A DNA stretch of 64,000 bases from Brevibacterium siliguriense (GCF_900105315.1 NZ_LT629766.1:682001-746000); one strand, 5' to 3'. Shown: positions 33,767 to 43,347, counted from the first letter of the stretch. A program made the numbers and translations. Notes: generated by a model from the sequence alone, not told the origin.

Positions 33767-35308
33767 TCAGTGCTTGAGCTTCGTCTCCTTCAGCCCATAG
33801 GTGCCGAGGACGTAGGGTTCGAAGCCGACGACATCCCGGCTCATTCCGTACAGTGCCCGCTGGTAGGCGATCGGCACGATCGGGGCGTCATCGGCGACCT
33901 GCTGCTGGATCTGGGCATAGAGCTGGTTCTGCTTCTCCGGGTCCTCTTCGGCCACGGCCTGCTCGGCCCATTTCTCCACGTCGGGGTTGGCATAGCCCGA
34001 ACGAACCCCGGAGTCGTCGGTGACGGCGAGGAAGTTGATCATCTGCGAAGTGTCAGAAACGTCGGACGTCGCATAGCTGACCTGAACTTGGAAGTCGCCG
34101 TTCGTGCGGTTCGTCGTCAGGGTCGCATCGTCGAGCTTTTGGACGTGAACGGTCAGGCCGATGTCCTGCCATGCTTGCTGGGCGATCTGCGCCAGCAGCT
34201 CACGATCGGCGACACCCGAGGGAATCTGAATGGTGATGTCGATTCCGTCTGGATGATCAGACTCCTTGACCAGCTGTTTGGCCTTCTCCATGTCGAACTG
34301 GCTGCTGTCGACCTTGTCTGCATGACCGGCAAGACCCGGTGAGATGAACGAGGTCGCAGGCTCGGCATAACCGGCGTAGACCACCTCGACGATGGATTTG
34401 CGGTCGACCGCATAAGACATGGCGCGGCGCAGCTTGGGATCGTCGAGTCCCTTCTCCTTGTTGTTGATGTTGAAGTAGAGAATCTTCGTCGAGGTGAAAG
34501 CCTGGGCATTGATGTCCTGTGAGCGCGAGAGCTGACTCATGCTCAGCGGTGCCGGTTCCTGATTGATATCGGCCTGACCGCCCTGCAGCTGCAGGCGACG
34601 AGTGTTGTCATCGGCAACGACGTTGAAGGTCACGGAATCCAGAGACGGGACTCCGTCCTGCCAGTAGTCCGGATTCTTCACCAGTTCGAGGCTCTGCCCC
34701 TTATTCCATCTGCCGACCTCGAACGGCCCAGTGCCGTCTGCGTGCGCTGCCATGTACTCGGCGTCGTGTCCGCCGAAGTCGTCAGGATAGATCGATGCGG
34801 CGAACAGCGCCATATAACTCGGCAGGGGACCCCACGGCTGCTTCAGATCAATGCGCACCGTGTGGTCATCGACCTTCTTCACGTCTTTGATCGGGTCGAA
34901 TTCGGCTGCCCAGAGATTGTTCTCATCCTCCTGATCCCGCGCATAGTTCAGGGAGAAGACGACATCGTCGGCGTCGAGGGTCTTGCCGCTGTGGAATTTC
35001 ACTCCCTCGCGCAGGTGGAAGGTCCAGGACATCTTGTCCTTCGATTCCTCCCAATCGGTTGCCAGTCCCGGTTCGACCCCGGACCCGTCGGGCTTGTTGA
35101 GTGTGAGAGTCTCATAGACCTGCTGCAGCGTCCAGATGTCTTCATTCTGGGTCGTCGTCGGTGGCAGCAGAGTTGTAGCATCGGCGGCACGAGCGAAGAC
35201 GAGGTCGCCCCCGGGCCGGGCGGTCTTCTCTCCTGATGAACTGCACCCTGCGAGGACCAGGAGGCTGGCGCAGAGCGCGGCAGTCACCGCTGCGAATCTC
35301 TTGGTCAT
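33767..35308 (-). CDS. Dipeptide-type ABC transporter substrate-binding lipoprotein
   Basis: A 513-residue SBP_bac_5 (DppA/OppA) protein. The lipoprotein signal is residues 1-23 with lipobox LAGC. Conserved features include WTFHLREGVKFHSGKTLDADDVVFSL and the AMSYAVDRKSIV region. It captures peptides, opines or betaine-like solutes outside the membrane. Its ATG shares one base with the stop of the upstream ATPase gene (TGATG), so it is the last gene of the dppBCDFA operon. In this context its ligand may be an N-methylated proline. Confidence 0.9.
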   Translation of the reverse strand: MTKRFAAVTAALCASLLVLAGCSSSGEKTARPGGDLVFARAADATTLLPPTTTQNEDIWTLQQVYETLTLNKPDGSGVEPGLATDWEESKDKMSWTFHLREGVKFHSGKTLDADDVVFSLNYARDQEDENNLWAAEFDPIKDVKKVDDHTVRIDLKQPWGPLPSYMALFAASIYPDDFGGHDAEYMAAHADGTGPFEVGRWNKGQSLELVKNPDYWQDGVPSLDSVTFNVVADDNTRRLQLQGGQADINQEPAPLSMSQLSRSQDINAQAFTSTKILYFNINNKEKGLDDPKLRRAMSYAVDRKSIVEVVYAGYAEPATSFISPGLAGHADKVDSSQFDMEKAKQLVKESDHPDGIDITIQIPSGVADRELLAQIAQQAWQDIGLTVHVQKLDDATLTTNRTNGDFQVQVSYATSDVSDTSQMINFLAVTDDSGVRSGYANPDVEKWAEQAVAEEDPEKQNQLYAQIQQQVADDAPIVPIAYQRALYGMSRDVVGFEPYVLGTYGLKETKLKH

Positions 35309-36123
35309 CACCCTTCCCCTCTTCGGATCCGATCGAGGTAAGCGCTGTCGAAGGTGGGTATCGCCTTCAGCAGCGTCTTCGTGTAGTCGTCGCGCGGGGA
35401 CGTGAAGATCTCCTCGGTGGTGTTCTCTTCGACGAGACGGCCGTTGTGGATGACGTAGATCCGCTCGCACAGCTTCCTGACGACCGCCAGGTCATGGGAG
35501 ATGAAGAGGATCGACAAGTCGAGTTCCTCGCGCAGTCGGGCGAAGAGTGCGACGATCTCTGCTTGAACACTGACGTCGAGGGCGGAGACAGCCTCATCGG
35601 CGACGATGATGCTGGGCTCGACGGCCAGCGCTCGGGCGATCGCCACCCTCTGCCTCTGCCCTCCCGACATAGCGGTCGGGGTGCGGTCGAGGAATTCCTC
35701 GGGAAGCCGCACCATCTCCATGAGCTCCGCACACCTGGCACGCACAGCGGAACCGGAGGCGAGACGATGATGGCGGATCACCTCGGATAGGGTGGCCCGC
35801 ACCGTATAACGGGGGTCGAGGGAGGCGAAGGGGTCCTGGAAGACCATCTGCACTATCCGCCACTGAGCGCTCGTGCGCTTCTGTGCGAACTCCCGACCGT
35901 CGACGCTCACCGTGCCGTCGTAGTCACGCTGGAGTCCGCAGATGACTCGGGACAGAGTCGATTTTCCCGAACCCGATTCGCCGACGAGTCCGACGATCTC
36001 GCCGGGGCGGACCTGCAGGTCGGCGGAATTGACCGCGGTGAAAGCGCGGTCACCACGGCCGAAGGTGACGGTGACGTTCTCGGCGAGCAGACCGCGCGCC
36101 GGTGCCGGCTGAGTCTCGGTCAT
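35308..36123 (-). CDS. Dipeptide-type ABC transporter ATP-binding protein (DppF/OppF type)
   Basis: A 271-residue ATPase with Walker [10 protein letters not shown] near residue 50, signature MSGGQRQRVAIARAL and Walker B IIVADEAVSALD. The C-terminal HNGRLVEENTTEEIF segment is typical of the OppF group. Its start overlaps the stop of the DppD-type gene by four bases. It works as a heterodimer with that protein to drive the importer. Confidence 0.92.
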   Translation of the reverse strand: MTETQPAPARGLLAENVTVTFGRGDRAFTAVNSADLQVRPGEIVGLVGESGSGKSTLSRVICGLQRDYDGTVSVDGREFAQKRTSAQWRIVQMVFQDPFASLDPRYTVRATLSEVIRHHRLASGSAVRARCAELMEMVRLPEEFLDRTPTAMSGGQRQRVAIARALAVEPSIIVADEAVSALDVSVQAEIVALFARLREELDLSILFISHDLAVVRKLCERIYVIHNGRLVEENTTEEIFTSPRDDYTKTLLKAIPTFDSAYLDRIRRGEG

Positions 36124-36950
36124 CGTGTCTCCTCGGCAAGGCCCGAATCGTCAACGTCCTCATCGATTCGCGGAGTCGCAGTCAGCAGTCGACGCGTGTA
36201 CTCCTCCCGGGGATCGTCGAAGACCTCCTGCAGCACACCGTGTTCGACGATCTGCCCGTCCTTCATCACACTGATCGAGGAGCACAGCTGAGCGACGACC
36301 GCGAGGTCATGGGTGACATAGAGCAGACCGAGGCCCTCGTCCTGCTGCATGGTGCGGAAGAGATCGAGCACCTGTGCCTGGATAGTCACGTCAAGCGCCG
36401 TCGTCGGTTCGTCACAGAGCAGAATCTGCGGCTCCTGCGCCAATGCCGCCGCGATCATCACGCGCTGACGCATTCCGCCCGAGAACTGGAACGGGTAGTG
36501 CCTGGCTCTGCGGTCAGGGTCGGTGATGCCGACACGGTTCATGAGCTCGACGGCGAGGTCGTGAGCCTCCTTCTTCGACAGTCCTCTGCGCTCGGCGATG
36601 GCATCGGTGATCTGACGGCCGACCTTCATCACCGGGTTGAGCGCGATGGCCGGTTCTTGGAAGACCATCGAGATGCCGGTGCCGCGGATGCGCTGGTCGA
36701 ATTGTCCACCCGGTCCGGAGGTGAGGATATTGCGACCGTCGAACCGGATCTCCCCGCCGACGACGGAGGCGCCGGGCGGGAGCATCCCGAGAATGCTGCG
36801 CAGCGTCATCGACTTGCCCGATCCCGATTCGCCGACGAGACCCATCGGCTCACCGGCCTCGAGGCTGATCGACACGTCGTCGAGGATCCGACGCCGTCCG
36901 GCCTCTCCGTCGAGGTCGACGGTGAGGGAGTCCACTTCGAGGATGGGCAT
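36120..36950 (-). CDS. Dipeptide-type ABC transporter ATP-binding protein (DppD/OppD type)
   Basis: A 276-residue ATPase with Walker [10 protein letters not shown] near residue 37, signature [15 protein letters not shown] and Walker [16 protein letters not shown] 36950 follows AGAGGTG and is preferred to an upstream frame start at 37040 inside dppC. The usual C-terminal Cys cluster of long OppD proteins is not evident; the sequence ends soon after [12 protein letters not shown]. The stop of dppC lies two bases upstream. Confidence 0.92.
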   Translation of the reverse strand: MPILEVDSLTVDLDGEAGRRRILDDVSISLEAGEPMGLVGESGSGKSMTLRSILGMLPPGASVVGGEIRFDGRNILTSGPGGQFDQRIRGTGISMVFQEPAIALNPVMKVGRQITDAIAERRGLSKKEAHDLAVELMNRVGITDPDRRARHYPFQFSGGMRQRVMIAAALAQEPQILLCDEPTTALDVTIQAQVLDLFRTMQQDEGLGLLYVTHDLAVVAQLCSSISVMKDGQIVEHGVLQEVFDDPREEYTRRLLTATPRIDEDVDDSGLAEETR

Positions 36951-36952
36951 GG

Positions 36953-37897
36953 TCACCTCTTCGGCTTCAGCGTGTTCGTCAGTCCGTCGCCGATGAACGC
37001 CAGCGCAAAAGACACGATGACGACGGCGAATCCCGGCCACAGGATGAGGCCGTAGTTGCCTGTGCCCATGTACTGCTGGCCGTCATTCATCATCTGACCC
37101 CAGTCGGCGGTCGGCGGGACGATGCCCATGCCGAAGTAGCTGAGGGTGACGACGACGCCGATGTTGAGCACGATGTCACTCATCGCATAGATGACGCCCT
37201 GGCTGACGGTGTTCGGAATGATGTGGCGGGTGAGGATCCGGGGAGTGCTCAGCCCCGAGGCACGGCAGGCGGAGATGAATTCCTGCTCTCTGAGCACGAG
37301 CACCTCGCCGCGGACGATGCGGGCGTAGGCCACCCAGGATACGGCGCTGATGGCGACGAAGATGCTGCCCATTCCGTTGCCCATGACGAAGACGAGCACG
37401 ATGACCAGGACGTAGAACGGGAAGGCCGAGACGATATCTGCCAGGCGCATGATGACGATGTCGACCCAGCGGCCGAAGTAGCCGGCCAGCGAACCGAGGA
37501 TGGTGCCGAGGATGAAGGGCACGATGACGGCGACGACGGCGACGATGAGGTCGACGCGACCGCCGTGAAGGAAGCGGGAGAGGACATCTCGCCCGAGTTG
37601 ATCGGTGCCCAATGGGTGCGCGACCGAAGACGGGGCGAAGGTGTTGAGCAGGTCCTGCCGATTGGGGTCGTCGGTGACGAAGAGCGGTCCGACGGCGAGC
37701 AGCAGCACCATCGCACCGAGAATGACCGCGCCGACCCACAGCTGCAGATTGTGCCGTCGCAGGAACGCCGGCAGGGGAAGCGTGAACCGCGCGGTCGGGG
37801 TCGCCCGGGACGCGGTGCCGCCGCGAGTCCGCGGCGGTTTCCCGCCCGGTCCATCGGGGCCGGCCGTCGCGGGGGAGGCCATCGGTTCGCTCATCAT
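36953..37897 (-). CDS. Dipeptide-type ABC transporter permease (DppC type)
   Basis: A 314-residue inner-membrane permease with a proline-rich cytoplasmic N-terminus, one helix (LQLWVGAVILGAMVLLLAVGPLF), then the BPD_transp_1 core of five helices. The EAA-type loop reads YARIVRGEVLVLREQEFISACRASGLS. It overlaps the dppB stop by four bases and pairs with DppB in the membrane. Confidence 0.92.
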   Translation of the reverse strand: MMSEPMASPATAGPDGPGGKPPRTRGGTASRATPTARFTLPLPAFLRRHNLQLWVGAVILGAMVLLLAVGPLFVTDDPNRQDLLNTFAPSSVAHPLGTDQLGRDVLSRFLHGGRVDLIVAVVAVIVPFILGTILGSLAGYFGRWVDIVIMRLADIVSAFPFYVLVIVLVFVMGNGMGSIFVAISAVSWVAYARIVRGEVLVLREQEFISACRASGLSTPRILTRHIIPNTVSQGVIYAMSDIVLNIGVVVTLSYFGMGIVPPTADWGQMMNDGQQYMGTGNYGLILWPGFAVVIVSFALAFIGDGLTNTLKPKR

Positions 37898-38837
37898 GCC
37901 CCCAGCCGTACGCGTGGATCGACGATGCTGTAGACGACATCGGTGAGCAGGTAGACGAGGACGACGAGGACACCGAAGATCACAGTCAGCGCCTGCACGA
38001 CGTCGTAGTCGCGAGCGAGGACGGCTTCCATGAGGAGTGAGCCGACACCGGGGATCGCGAAGACGTTCTCGACGACGAGGGCACCGCCGACGAGGTGGCC
38101 GACCTGGATGCCGAGGATCGAAACGCCCGTGATTCCGGCGTTGCGGAAGGCATAGTCGATCACTGTTCGCTTCCTGCTCAGTCCCTTCGACAGGGCGAAG
38201 TTCGTGTACTCGGCCGACATCGAATCGTTCAGTGCGGCCGTGAGGCTGCGGATGAGCACGGGGCAGATCGTCAGTGCGACAGCGAGACCGGGCAGGACGA
38301 GGGAGTAGAGGTGCTCACCGAAATTGCTGCCGTAGCCGCCGACCGGGAAGATGCCCAGGTTCACCCGAGGACGAGGATGAGCAGGGTGCCGACGAAGAAA
38401 GCCGGCATGCCCTGGACGGTGGCGGCGAAGACCCTGGACACGATCGCCGAGGCGGCAGATCGTTTCGCCGCCACCCACAGTGACAGCGGGACGGAGATGA
38501 CGACAGCGAACACCAGAGACACGAGCATGAGCAGCAGCGTCGCCGGCATCCGCAGCTTGAGCAGCTCGAGGACGGAGGTCTGGAAGATGAACGACTGCCC
38601 GAAGTCACCGGCGAGAAGGCCCGTAAGGAACTGGAGGTACTGGATGATCATCGGTTCGTCGAGGCCCCATGCTTGACGAAGCTGAGCGACGTTCTCCGGA
38701 GTGGCTTTATCGCCGAGGTATGCGGCTGCGGGATCGCCCGGTGCCAGCTTCATGAGGATGAAGGACAGCGTGGCGACACCGAGGACGATCGGAATCATCA
38801 GCAGCACACGCCGGAGGATGTACTTGCCCACACCCAC
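37894..38837 (-). pseudogene. Dipeptide-type ABC transporter permease (DppB type), single-base frameshift
   Basis: The frame from ATG 38837 reads MGVGKYILRRVLLMIPIVLG and proceeds normally to FFVGTLLILVLG, then hits TGA at 38361-38363. The next frame resumes at once with VNLGIFPVGGYGSNFG and the complete C-terminal half, ending 3 bases inside dppC. One extra G in the GGG at 38364-38366 (CCC on the plus strand) would give 314 residues, a normal DppB. The other four importer genes are intact, so the break is either recent or a sequencing error. It is the first importer gene after the racemase. Confidence 0.88.
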
Positions 38838-38847
38838 CCCTTCGCAG

Positions 38848-38863
38848 TGTGACCTGGATTACA
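38848..38863. promoter_or_regulatory. CRP/GlxR-like site ahead of dppB
   Basis: TGTGA-N6-TTACA matches the CRP/GlxR consensus TGTGA-N6-TCACA except for one base. It lies 10 bases ahead of the dppB start and just downstream of a possible minus-strand -10 (TAGAAT, 38875-38870), where binding would repress. Confidence 0.45.
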
Positions 38864-38876
38864 CCTGTCATTCTAT

Positions 38877-38900
38877 TCGCAACAAGTCTTGTCGTTGCGA
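38877..38900. promoter_or_regulatory. Imperfect dyad in the dppB promoter
   Basis: TCGCAAC and GTTGCGA bracket an ACAAG-T-CTTGT core, with a three-base asymmetry between the arms. It sits immediately upstream of the possible -10 for dppB, so it would overlap the -35 zone. The gap between the racemase stop and dppB start (119 bases) suggests a separate promoter. Confidence 0.4.
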
Positions 38901-38956
38901 TGCGGGAATCGGCGTGTCTGCTGCGTCGACCGCTCTCATCCTGCGAGGGCAGTTCC

Positions 38957-40015
38957 TCACCGCAGCACGAACCCGGGCACGAGATCATCGAGCTCGTCGA
39001 CCTCGAACGTCAAGGAGGCCACCCGGTGGGCGCTGCCGGTGACGACCGGGATGACGCCGTCGGCGGTCTCTTCGAGCACTCGCGCCCGGAATCGCGTGCC
39101 GACGATCGACTCATGGACGAGCGTCTGCCCCAGGCGAAGCTCACCGCTGGCATGGAGAGCGGCGACTCGAGCCGCCGTTCCCGACCCGCACGGAGAGCGG
39201 TCGACCTGACCGTCAGCGAAGACCGTGACATTGCGCTGATGCAGTTCGCCGCTGGGCAGCGTGCCGAACCGATCGACGAAGATCGTGCCGTACACCCCGG
39301 AGAGCCGATCATCCTCGGGGTGGACGGTGCCCGGGTGATCGGCAAGACCCGCCTTGATCTCCCTGCCTAAGGCGATGAGCGCGGTGAGGTTCTCAGGAGC
39401 GACTTCGCAACTCACCTCACCGAGGTGGCCCACCTCGGCGTCCTGGGAGGAACCGGCGGCTCCCAAATGAGCGACGTTGACGAGCGCGTAGATCGCCCCA
39501 CCCCACGCGAGATCCACCGACACCGGACCCCGGCTCGTGTCCACCGTGATCCCAGAGCTGACGAGCCGGCTGGGCACGTTGACGAAGTCCACCGAGGCGG
39601 CCCGCCACCCGGCGTCCGTGTGCACTTGCGCGCGCACTCGACCCGAGGGTACGTCGATCGTGACCTCCGTGGTCCCGGACGGATCGACGGCGACGATTCC
39701 GGAGGACACTGCCCACGCGCCGAGCGCCATCGTCCCGTGGCCGCAGGCCGTGGAGAAGCCGTCCTTGTGCCAGAACAGGACCCCGAAGTCAGCCCCGTCG
39801 TCATCGGGTTCGGTGATGAAACCGCCGTACATGTCCGAATGACCGCGCGGCTCGAAGCACAGCAGCCTGCGCAGATCATCGGCCGCCGAACCGGGCCCGG
39901 CCAGTTCCCGTCGTTCTGCCACACTGCTACCGGGGATCTCGACCGGCGGTTCGGCGACGATCCGGAACGGTTCGCCGGCGGTATGGAAGTCGACACTCGT
40001 GCAGATCGTGCTCAC
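38957..40015 (-). CDS. Proline racemase / 4-hydroxyproline epimerase family protein
   Basis: A 352-residue cofactor-independent racemase. Both catalytic cysteines are present: the first in STACGHGT, the second in [11 protein letters not shown]. The trans-3-hydroxyproline dehydratase branch has Thr at the second site, so an epimerase or racemase is favoured. The substrate would be proline, 4-hydroxyproline or an N-methyl derivative. It overlaps the stop of the upstream flavoprotein gene by four bases and precedes the importer genes, so it belongs to the same catabolic unit. Confidence 0.87.
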   Translation of the reverse strand: MSTICTSVDFHTAGEPFRIVAEPPVEIPGSSVAERRELAGPGSAADDLRRLLCFEPRGHSDMYGGFITEPDDDGADFGVLFWHKDGFSTACGHGTMALGAWAVSSGIVAVDPSGTTEVTIDVPSGRVRAQVHTDAGWRAASVDFVNVPSRLVSSGITVDTSRGPVSVDLAWGGAIYALVNVAHLGAAGSSQDAEVGHLGEVSCEVAPENLTALIALGREIKAGLADHPGTVHPEDDRLSGVYGTIFVDRFGTLPSGELHQRNVTVFADGQVDRSPCGSGTAARVAALHASGELRLGQTLVHESIVGTRFRARVLEETADGVIPVVTGSAHRVASLTFEVDELDDLVPGFVLR

Positions 40016-42132
40016 AGCCCCATTCCCACTCTCAGTCCTTCCAGCACCGCCGCATGCACATTGCGGGAGGCGACAGCGTCACCGATCCGATACAGCGTGA
40101 ACGGGTGACCCGTCTCGGCGCCGGTGTCCGCTGGACTCGAATCGGATTTCGGCTGCGGCCGTCCGCGCACCCACGCCTCGAGATCCGTCGCTCCGTGGTT
40201 CGCCGACCGTGACTTGAGCTCGAAATAGACCTCATCATTGGGCGTCGTCCCGAAGTCGACGACTACCGCATCGGTGACGACTTCCGCTTCCCGATCCGAA
40301 TAGTCGTTGCGCAGCATCGCCACGATCTCCTTCCCCTCGATCCGCGGCTTCCGGCTCAGACGTTCGCCGAGGCGGACCTCGACTCCGAATTCGGAGAATA
40401 CCTGAAGATAGGCGGGGGAGTTCATCGACCCCACGTCGATGCCGATCGTGCGTTCGGGACTGACATAGGTGACCTGCTGGCCGGCCCTGGCAAGACGTTC
40501 GACGGCGTCGAGCGCCGGGTAGAACCCGTGATCGTCGAAGACGAGCACCCGCTGCTTCGACTTGAGCCGATCGTCCATGACGTCCCAGACGTCGAAGCTA
40601 GGTCCCTGCTCTCGGAAAGGATATCCGGCATCGGGGACGCCTCCGGTGGCGACGATGACGACGTCGGGGTCGAGGGCGAGGATGTCGTCCGCCTCGGCGA
40701 AGGTGTTCAGCCGCAGGTCGACACCGTGCTTCCTGCATTGCTGGACGCGCCAGTCGATGATGCCGATGAGGTCGCGGCGGCGCTGCGAGCGGGCGGCGAT
40801 GCGGACCTGCCCGCCGGGGGCGTCCTCGGCTTCGAGCAGGGTCACCCGGTGTCCGCGCACGGCCGCGACACGGGCGGCTTCGAGCCCGGCCGGACCGGCG
40901 CCGATGATGACGACATGCTTGGGTCCGGTCGTGACGTCGTGGGGAACCTCCTGCGGCAGATCGGCCTCCCGGCCGGTAGCGGGATTGTGGATGCAGGTGG
41001 CCGAACCGGAGGTGTAGATCGAGTCGAGGCACATGTTGGCGCCGACGCAGGGACGGATATCGTCCTCACGTCCTTCGGCCACCTTGCGCGCCAGGTGAGG
41101 GTCGGCCAGCTGCGCCCGGGTCATCCCGACCAGGTCGAGGCAGCCATCAGCGATCGCGAACCGGGCGGTCGCGGCGTCGGAGATGCGTGCGGCGTGGAGG
41201 ACGGGGATGTCGATGGCCCCGCGGATGCGGCGGCAGGTCTCGAGCCAGGGCGCCGAGGGGGTGCCCATGCCGGGGATCGCCTCGGCGAGCTGACGGTCCG
41301 AGCTGATCATCCCGACATTGAGGTTGAGGAAGTCGATGCCGTGATCGGTGTAGGTCCGGAGGATCTCGGTGGCTCTGGCCTCGTCCATGCCGTCTTCACG
41401 TCGCTCGTCGACGGCCATGCGGATGCCGAGGACGAAATCGTCGGGTACGGCCGCGCGCACGGCGTCGATGATGCGCATCGGGAACTTGATGAGATTCTCC
41501 AGTTCGCCGGAGAATTCGTCATCGCGATCGTTGAGCCACGGGGCGAGGAAGGAGTCGAGCAGATGGCCGGCATGCATGACCTCGAGTCCGTCGAATCCGG
41601 CGGCGGCCACGCGTTCGGCGGCGGACGCGAAGTCCGCGACGATGCGATCCATATCGAAGTCCTCGAGCGCCTTCGTGAATGACCGGTGCGCGGCCTCCCG
41701 GGTCCGAGAGGCCGAGACCAGCGGCAGCCAGTCGCTGGCGAAGTTCGAGGATCGGTGGCCCAGATGGGTCGCCTGGATCATGATCGCCGCGCCCTCTTCG
41801 TGGCAGTCGTCAGCGATCGCGGACAGCCACGGAACTACTTCGTCGGTGGAGAGGTCGATATTGCCGAACGCGGCCGGCGAGTCCTTCGACACGATGGCCG
41901 AACCGCCGATCATCGTCAGTCCGACACCGCCGCGGGCCTTCTCCCGGTGATAGAGGCGGTAGCGGTCCTTCGGCATGCCGAGTTCGGTGTACGCGGGCTC
42001 GTGCGAGGTCGAGACGATGCGGTTGCGCAATGTGAGTCTGCCGAGTGAGAAGGGCTGGAGGAGCGGATCGGCGGACGCGTCAGCCGCAGATGTTGTCGGT
42101 GCTGGTGTGCCGATTGCGGGTTCGGCGGTCAT
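40012..42132 (-). CDS. FMN/FAD oxidoreductase of the trimethylamine-dehydrogenase / dienoyl-CoA reductase type, probable N-methylproline demethylase
   Basis: A 706-residue two-part flavoenzyme. Residues 25-370 form an Old-Yellow-Enzyme-like FMN barrel; 400-680 form FAD/NAD-binding domains ([18 protein letters not shown]). The iron-sulfur region reads CVGANMC and, 11 residues on, C. Compared with the C-x2-C-x2-C-x11-C of trimethylamine dehydrogenase, the second cysteine is Ala. StcD and DgcA, N-demethylases of stachydrine and dimethylglycine breakdown, belong to this superfamily, and with a Rieske demethylase and a proline epimerase nearby the same job is inferred. The start follows AAGGAGG. 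It is divergent from a GntR gene. Confidence 0.82.
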   Translation of the reverse strand: MTAEPAIGTPAPTTSAADASADPLLQPFSLGRLTLRNRIVSTSHEPAYTELGMPKDRYRLYHREKARGGVGLTMIGGSAIVSKDSPAAFGNIDLSTDEVVPWLSAIADDCHEEGAAIMIQATHLGHRSSNFASDWLPLVSASRTREAAHRSFTKALEDFDMDRIVADFASAAERVAAAGFDGLEVMHAGHLLDSFLAPWLNDRDDEFSGELENLIKFPMRIIDAVRAAVPDDFVLGIRMAVDERREDGMDEARATEILRTYTDHGIDFLNLNVGMISSDRQLAEAIPGMGTPSAPWLETCRRIRGAIDIPVLHAARISDAATARFAIADGCLDLVGMTRAQLADPHLARKVAEGREDDIRPCVGANMCLDSIYTSGSATCIHNPATGREADLPQEVPHDVTTGPKHVVIIGAGPAGLEAARVAAVRGHRVTLLEAEDAPGGQVRIAARSQRRRDLIGIIDWRVQQCRKHGVDLRLNTFAEADDILALDPDVVIVATGGVPDAGYPFREQGPSFDVWDVMDDRLKSKQRVLVFDDHGFYPALDAVERLARAGQQVTYVSPERTIGIDVGSMNSPAYLQVFSEFGVEVRLGERLSRKPRIEGKEIVAMLRNDYSDREAEVVTDAVVVDFGTTPNDEVYFELKSRSANHGATDLEAWVRGRPQPKSDSSPADTGAETGHPFTLYRIGDAVASRNVHAAVLEGLRVGMGL

Positions 42133-42194
42133 GGGTTCCTCCTTCGTTGCAGGAACGGCATTGCGGGAACGACTCCGCTCGGGGAGTCGAAATG

Positions 42195-42208
42195 GGTAAT
42201 CGATTACC
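42195..42208. promoter_or_regulatory. Perfect palindrome GGTAATCGATTACC, candidate GntR operator
   Basis: A 14-base perfect dyad in the 208-base divergent region between the demethylase operon (start 42132) and the GntR gene (start 42341), 63 bases ahead of the former. GntR proteins of the FadR group bind short dyads of this type (GGT...ACC ends). Nothing else is recognised in 42133-42340. Confidence 0.65.
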
Positions 42209-42340
42209 GACTACCTGCTTCAATGGTGCGATCCCGCGGTTATGCTGTCAATAGCCGACCGGCAGACCGTCGCCGCAGAAAGGCGCCGGAGGCGGTGCGC
42301 GACTGCGGGCTGCCGGCCATGATTCGAACGGGGGTGTGAG

Positions 42341-43054
42341 ATGGAGCGAGCGAGACCGCAGGCCGAATCGCTGCGCGAACAGGCGCTGGGCATCATCCGC
42401 GACGCCATCACCGCAGGTGAGCTCGCCGAGGACCGCATCTACTCGGCCGCGGGCCTGGCCAAGCAGCTGGGCATGTCACTCAGCCCCGTCCGTGAAGCGA
42501 TGATGGCGCTCGTGACCGAAGGGACCGTCGAAGCCGTGCCCAATCGCGGGTTCCGTCTGGTCGCCATCACCGAGGCGGACCTCGAGGAGATCATTGCCAT
42601 CCGCGTCCTCCTCGCCGTTCCGGCCGCCCGGCAGCTCGCCGCAGCGTCCGATGACGCTGTCGTCGGACGACTCCAGGAGGTCGGTGCGGACGCGGAGGGC
42701 GAGGCGACGACCAAGGCCGAGGCGATCGCAGCGCTGCGTGGGTTCGCCGAAGCGACCGTGAGTGCCGCCGAAGCCGGGGATGTGCCCGAGTTCTATACTC
42801 AGGACCGACGCTTCCACGAAGCGCTGCTCGAACACGGGCTGGGCCGGCGGGCCGCTGAGATCAGCCTGCGCCTGCGCGACCAGTCCCGTCTCTTCCGCAA
42901 TGCCGATCGGTCCATCGCCGTCGACTCCGCTCGCGAGCTGCCCGTCCTCGTCGAGCTCATCGACGAAGGCAGGGCCGCCGAGGCCGCCGACCTCGTCACG
43001 TCGAACCTCTACTTCTTCAAGCGCGTCCCGGCTGCGGCCGAAGCCGAAGGCTGA
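42341..43054 (+). CDS. GntR-family (FadR/FCD subgroup) transcriptional regulator
   Basis: A 237-residue regulator with an N-terminal winged helix (residues 10-75: SLREQALGIIRDAITAG ... LSPVREAMMALVTEG) and a C-terminal all-helical FCD effector domain (FYTQDRRFHEALLEHG carries metal-ligand-type residues). It is divergent from the flavoprotein-racemase-importer operon, with a perfect palindrome between. It probably represses that operon until a betaine or proline-type ligand binds. Confidence 0.88.
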   Translation: MERARPQAESLREQALGIIRDAITAGELAEDRIYSAAGLAKQLGMSLSPVREAMMALVTEGTVEAVPNRGFRLVAITEADLEEIIAIRVLLAVPAARQLAAASDDAVVGRLQEVGADAEGEATTKAEAIAALRGFAEATVSAAEAGDVPEFYTQDRRFHEALLEHGLGRRAAEISLRLRDQSRLFRNADRSIAVDSARELPVLVELIDEGRAAEAADLVTSNLYFFKRVPAAAEAEG

Positions 43055-43264
43055 GTCGTCACTGTCGAGCCTTGCACCTTTCGACAGGCGCGCTGCGACT
43101 TGAACGAGGCGATTGCGGCTCCGTTGCATCGATGCGATCCGGCGAATCGGTACACATTCTTCTCAACTGCACAGGGAGGAACGTGGGTAGTTCAGAGAAA
43201 ACAGTGCCGAAATAGCCTTGGCTGCCTGCCCGCGCCTACGAACTGCACCGAGAAACGACGAAAC

Positions 43265-43301
43265 GACGCTGGGCCGTCCCGAAGCGGGACGGCCCAGCGT
43301 C
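43265..43301. terminator. Strong bidirectional hairpin, 17-bp perfect stem
   Basis: GACGCTGGGCCGTCCCG at 43265-43281 pairs exactly with 43285-43301 across the 3-base loop AAG. It lies between the convergent GntR gene (stop 43054) and ProP-like gene (stop 43348). On the minus strand a GTTTCGTCGTTTC tract follows, so it best serves the symporter transcript. The rest of the 293-base gap holds nothing I recognise. Confidence 0.8.
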
Positions 43302-43347
43302 TGCGAACGTCGATCAGCGATCACTGCCGATCATGTACTGACCTCGA

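Noticed and set aside
38361-38363. In-frame TGA in dppB as a selenocysteine codon
   Set aside because: A Sec system is encoded in the window, but the frame after TGA does not look like DppB, while the next frame continues the family sequence at once. A single missing base is the simpler reading.
38957-40015. trans-3-hydroxyproline dehydratase
   Set aside because: The second catalytic position is Cys (RSPCGSG), whereas that dehydratase has Thr there.
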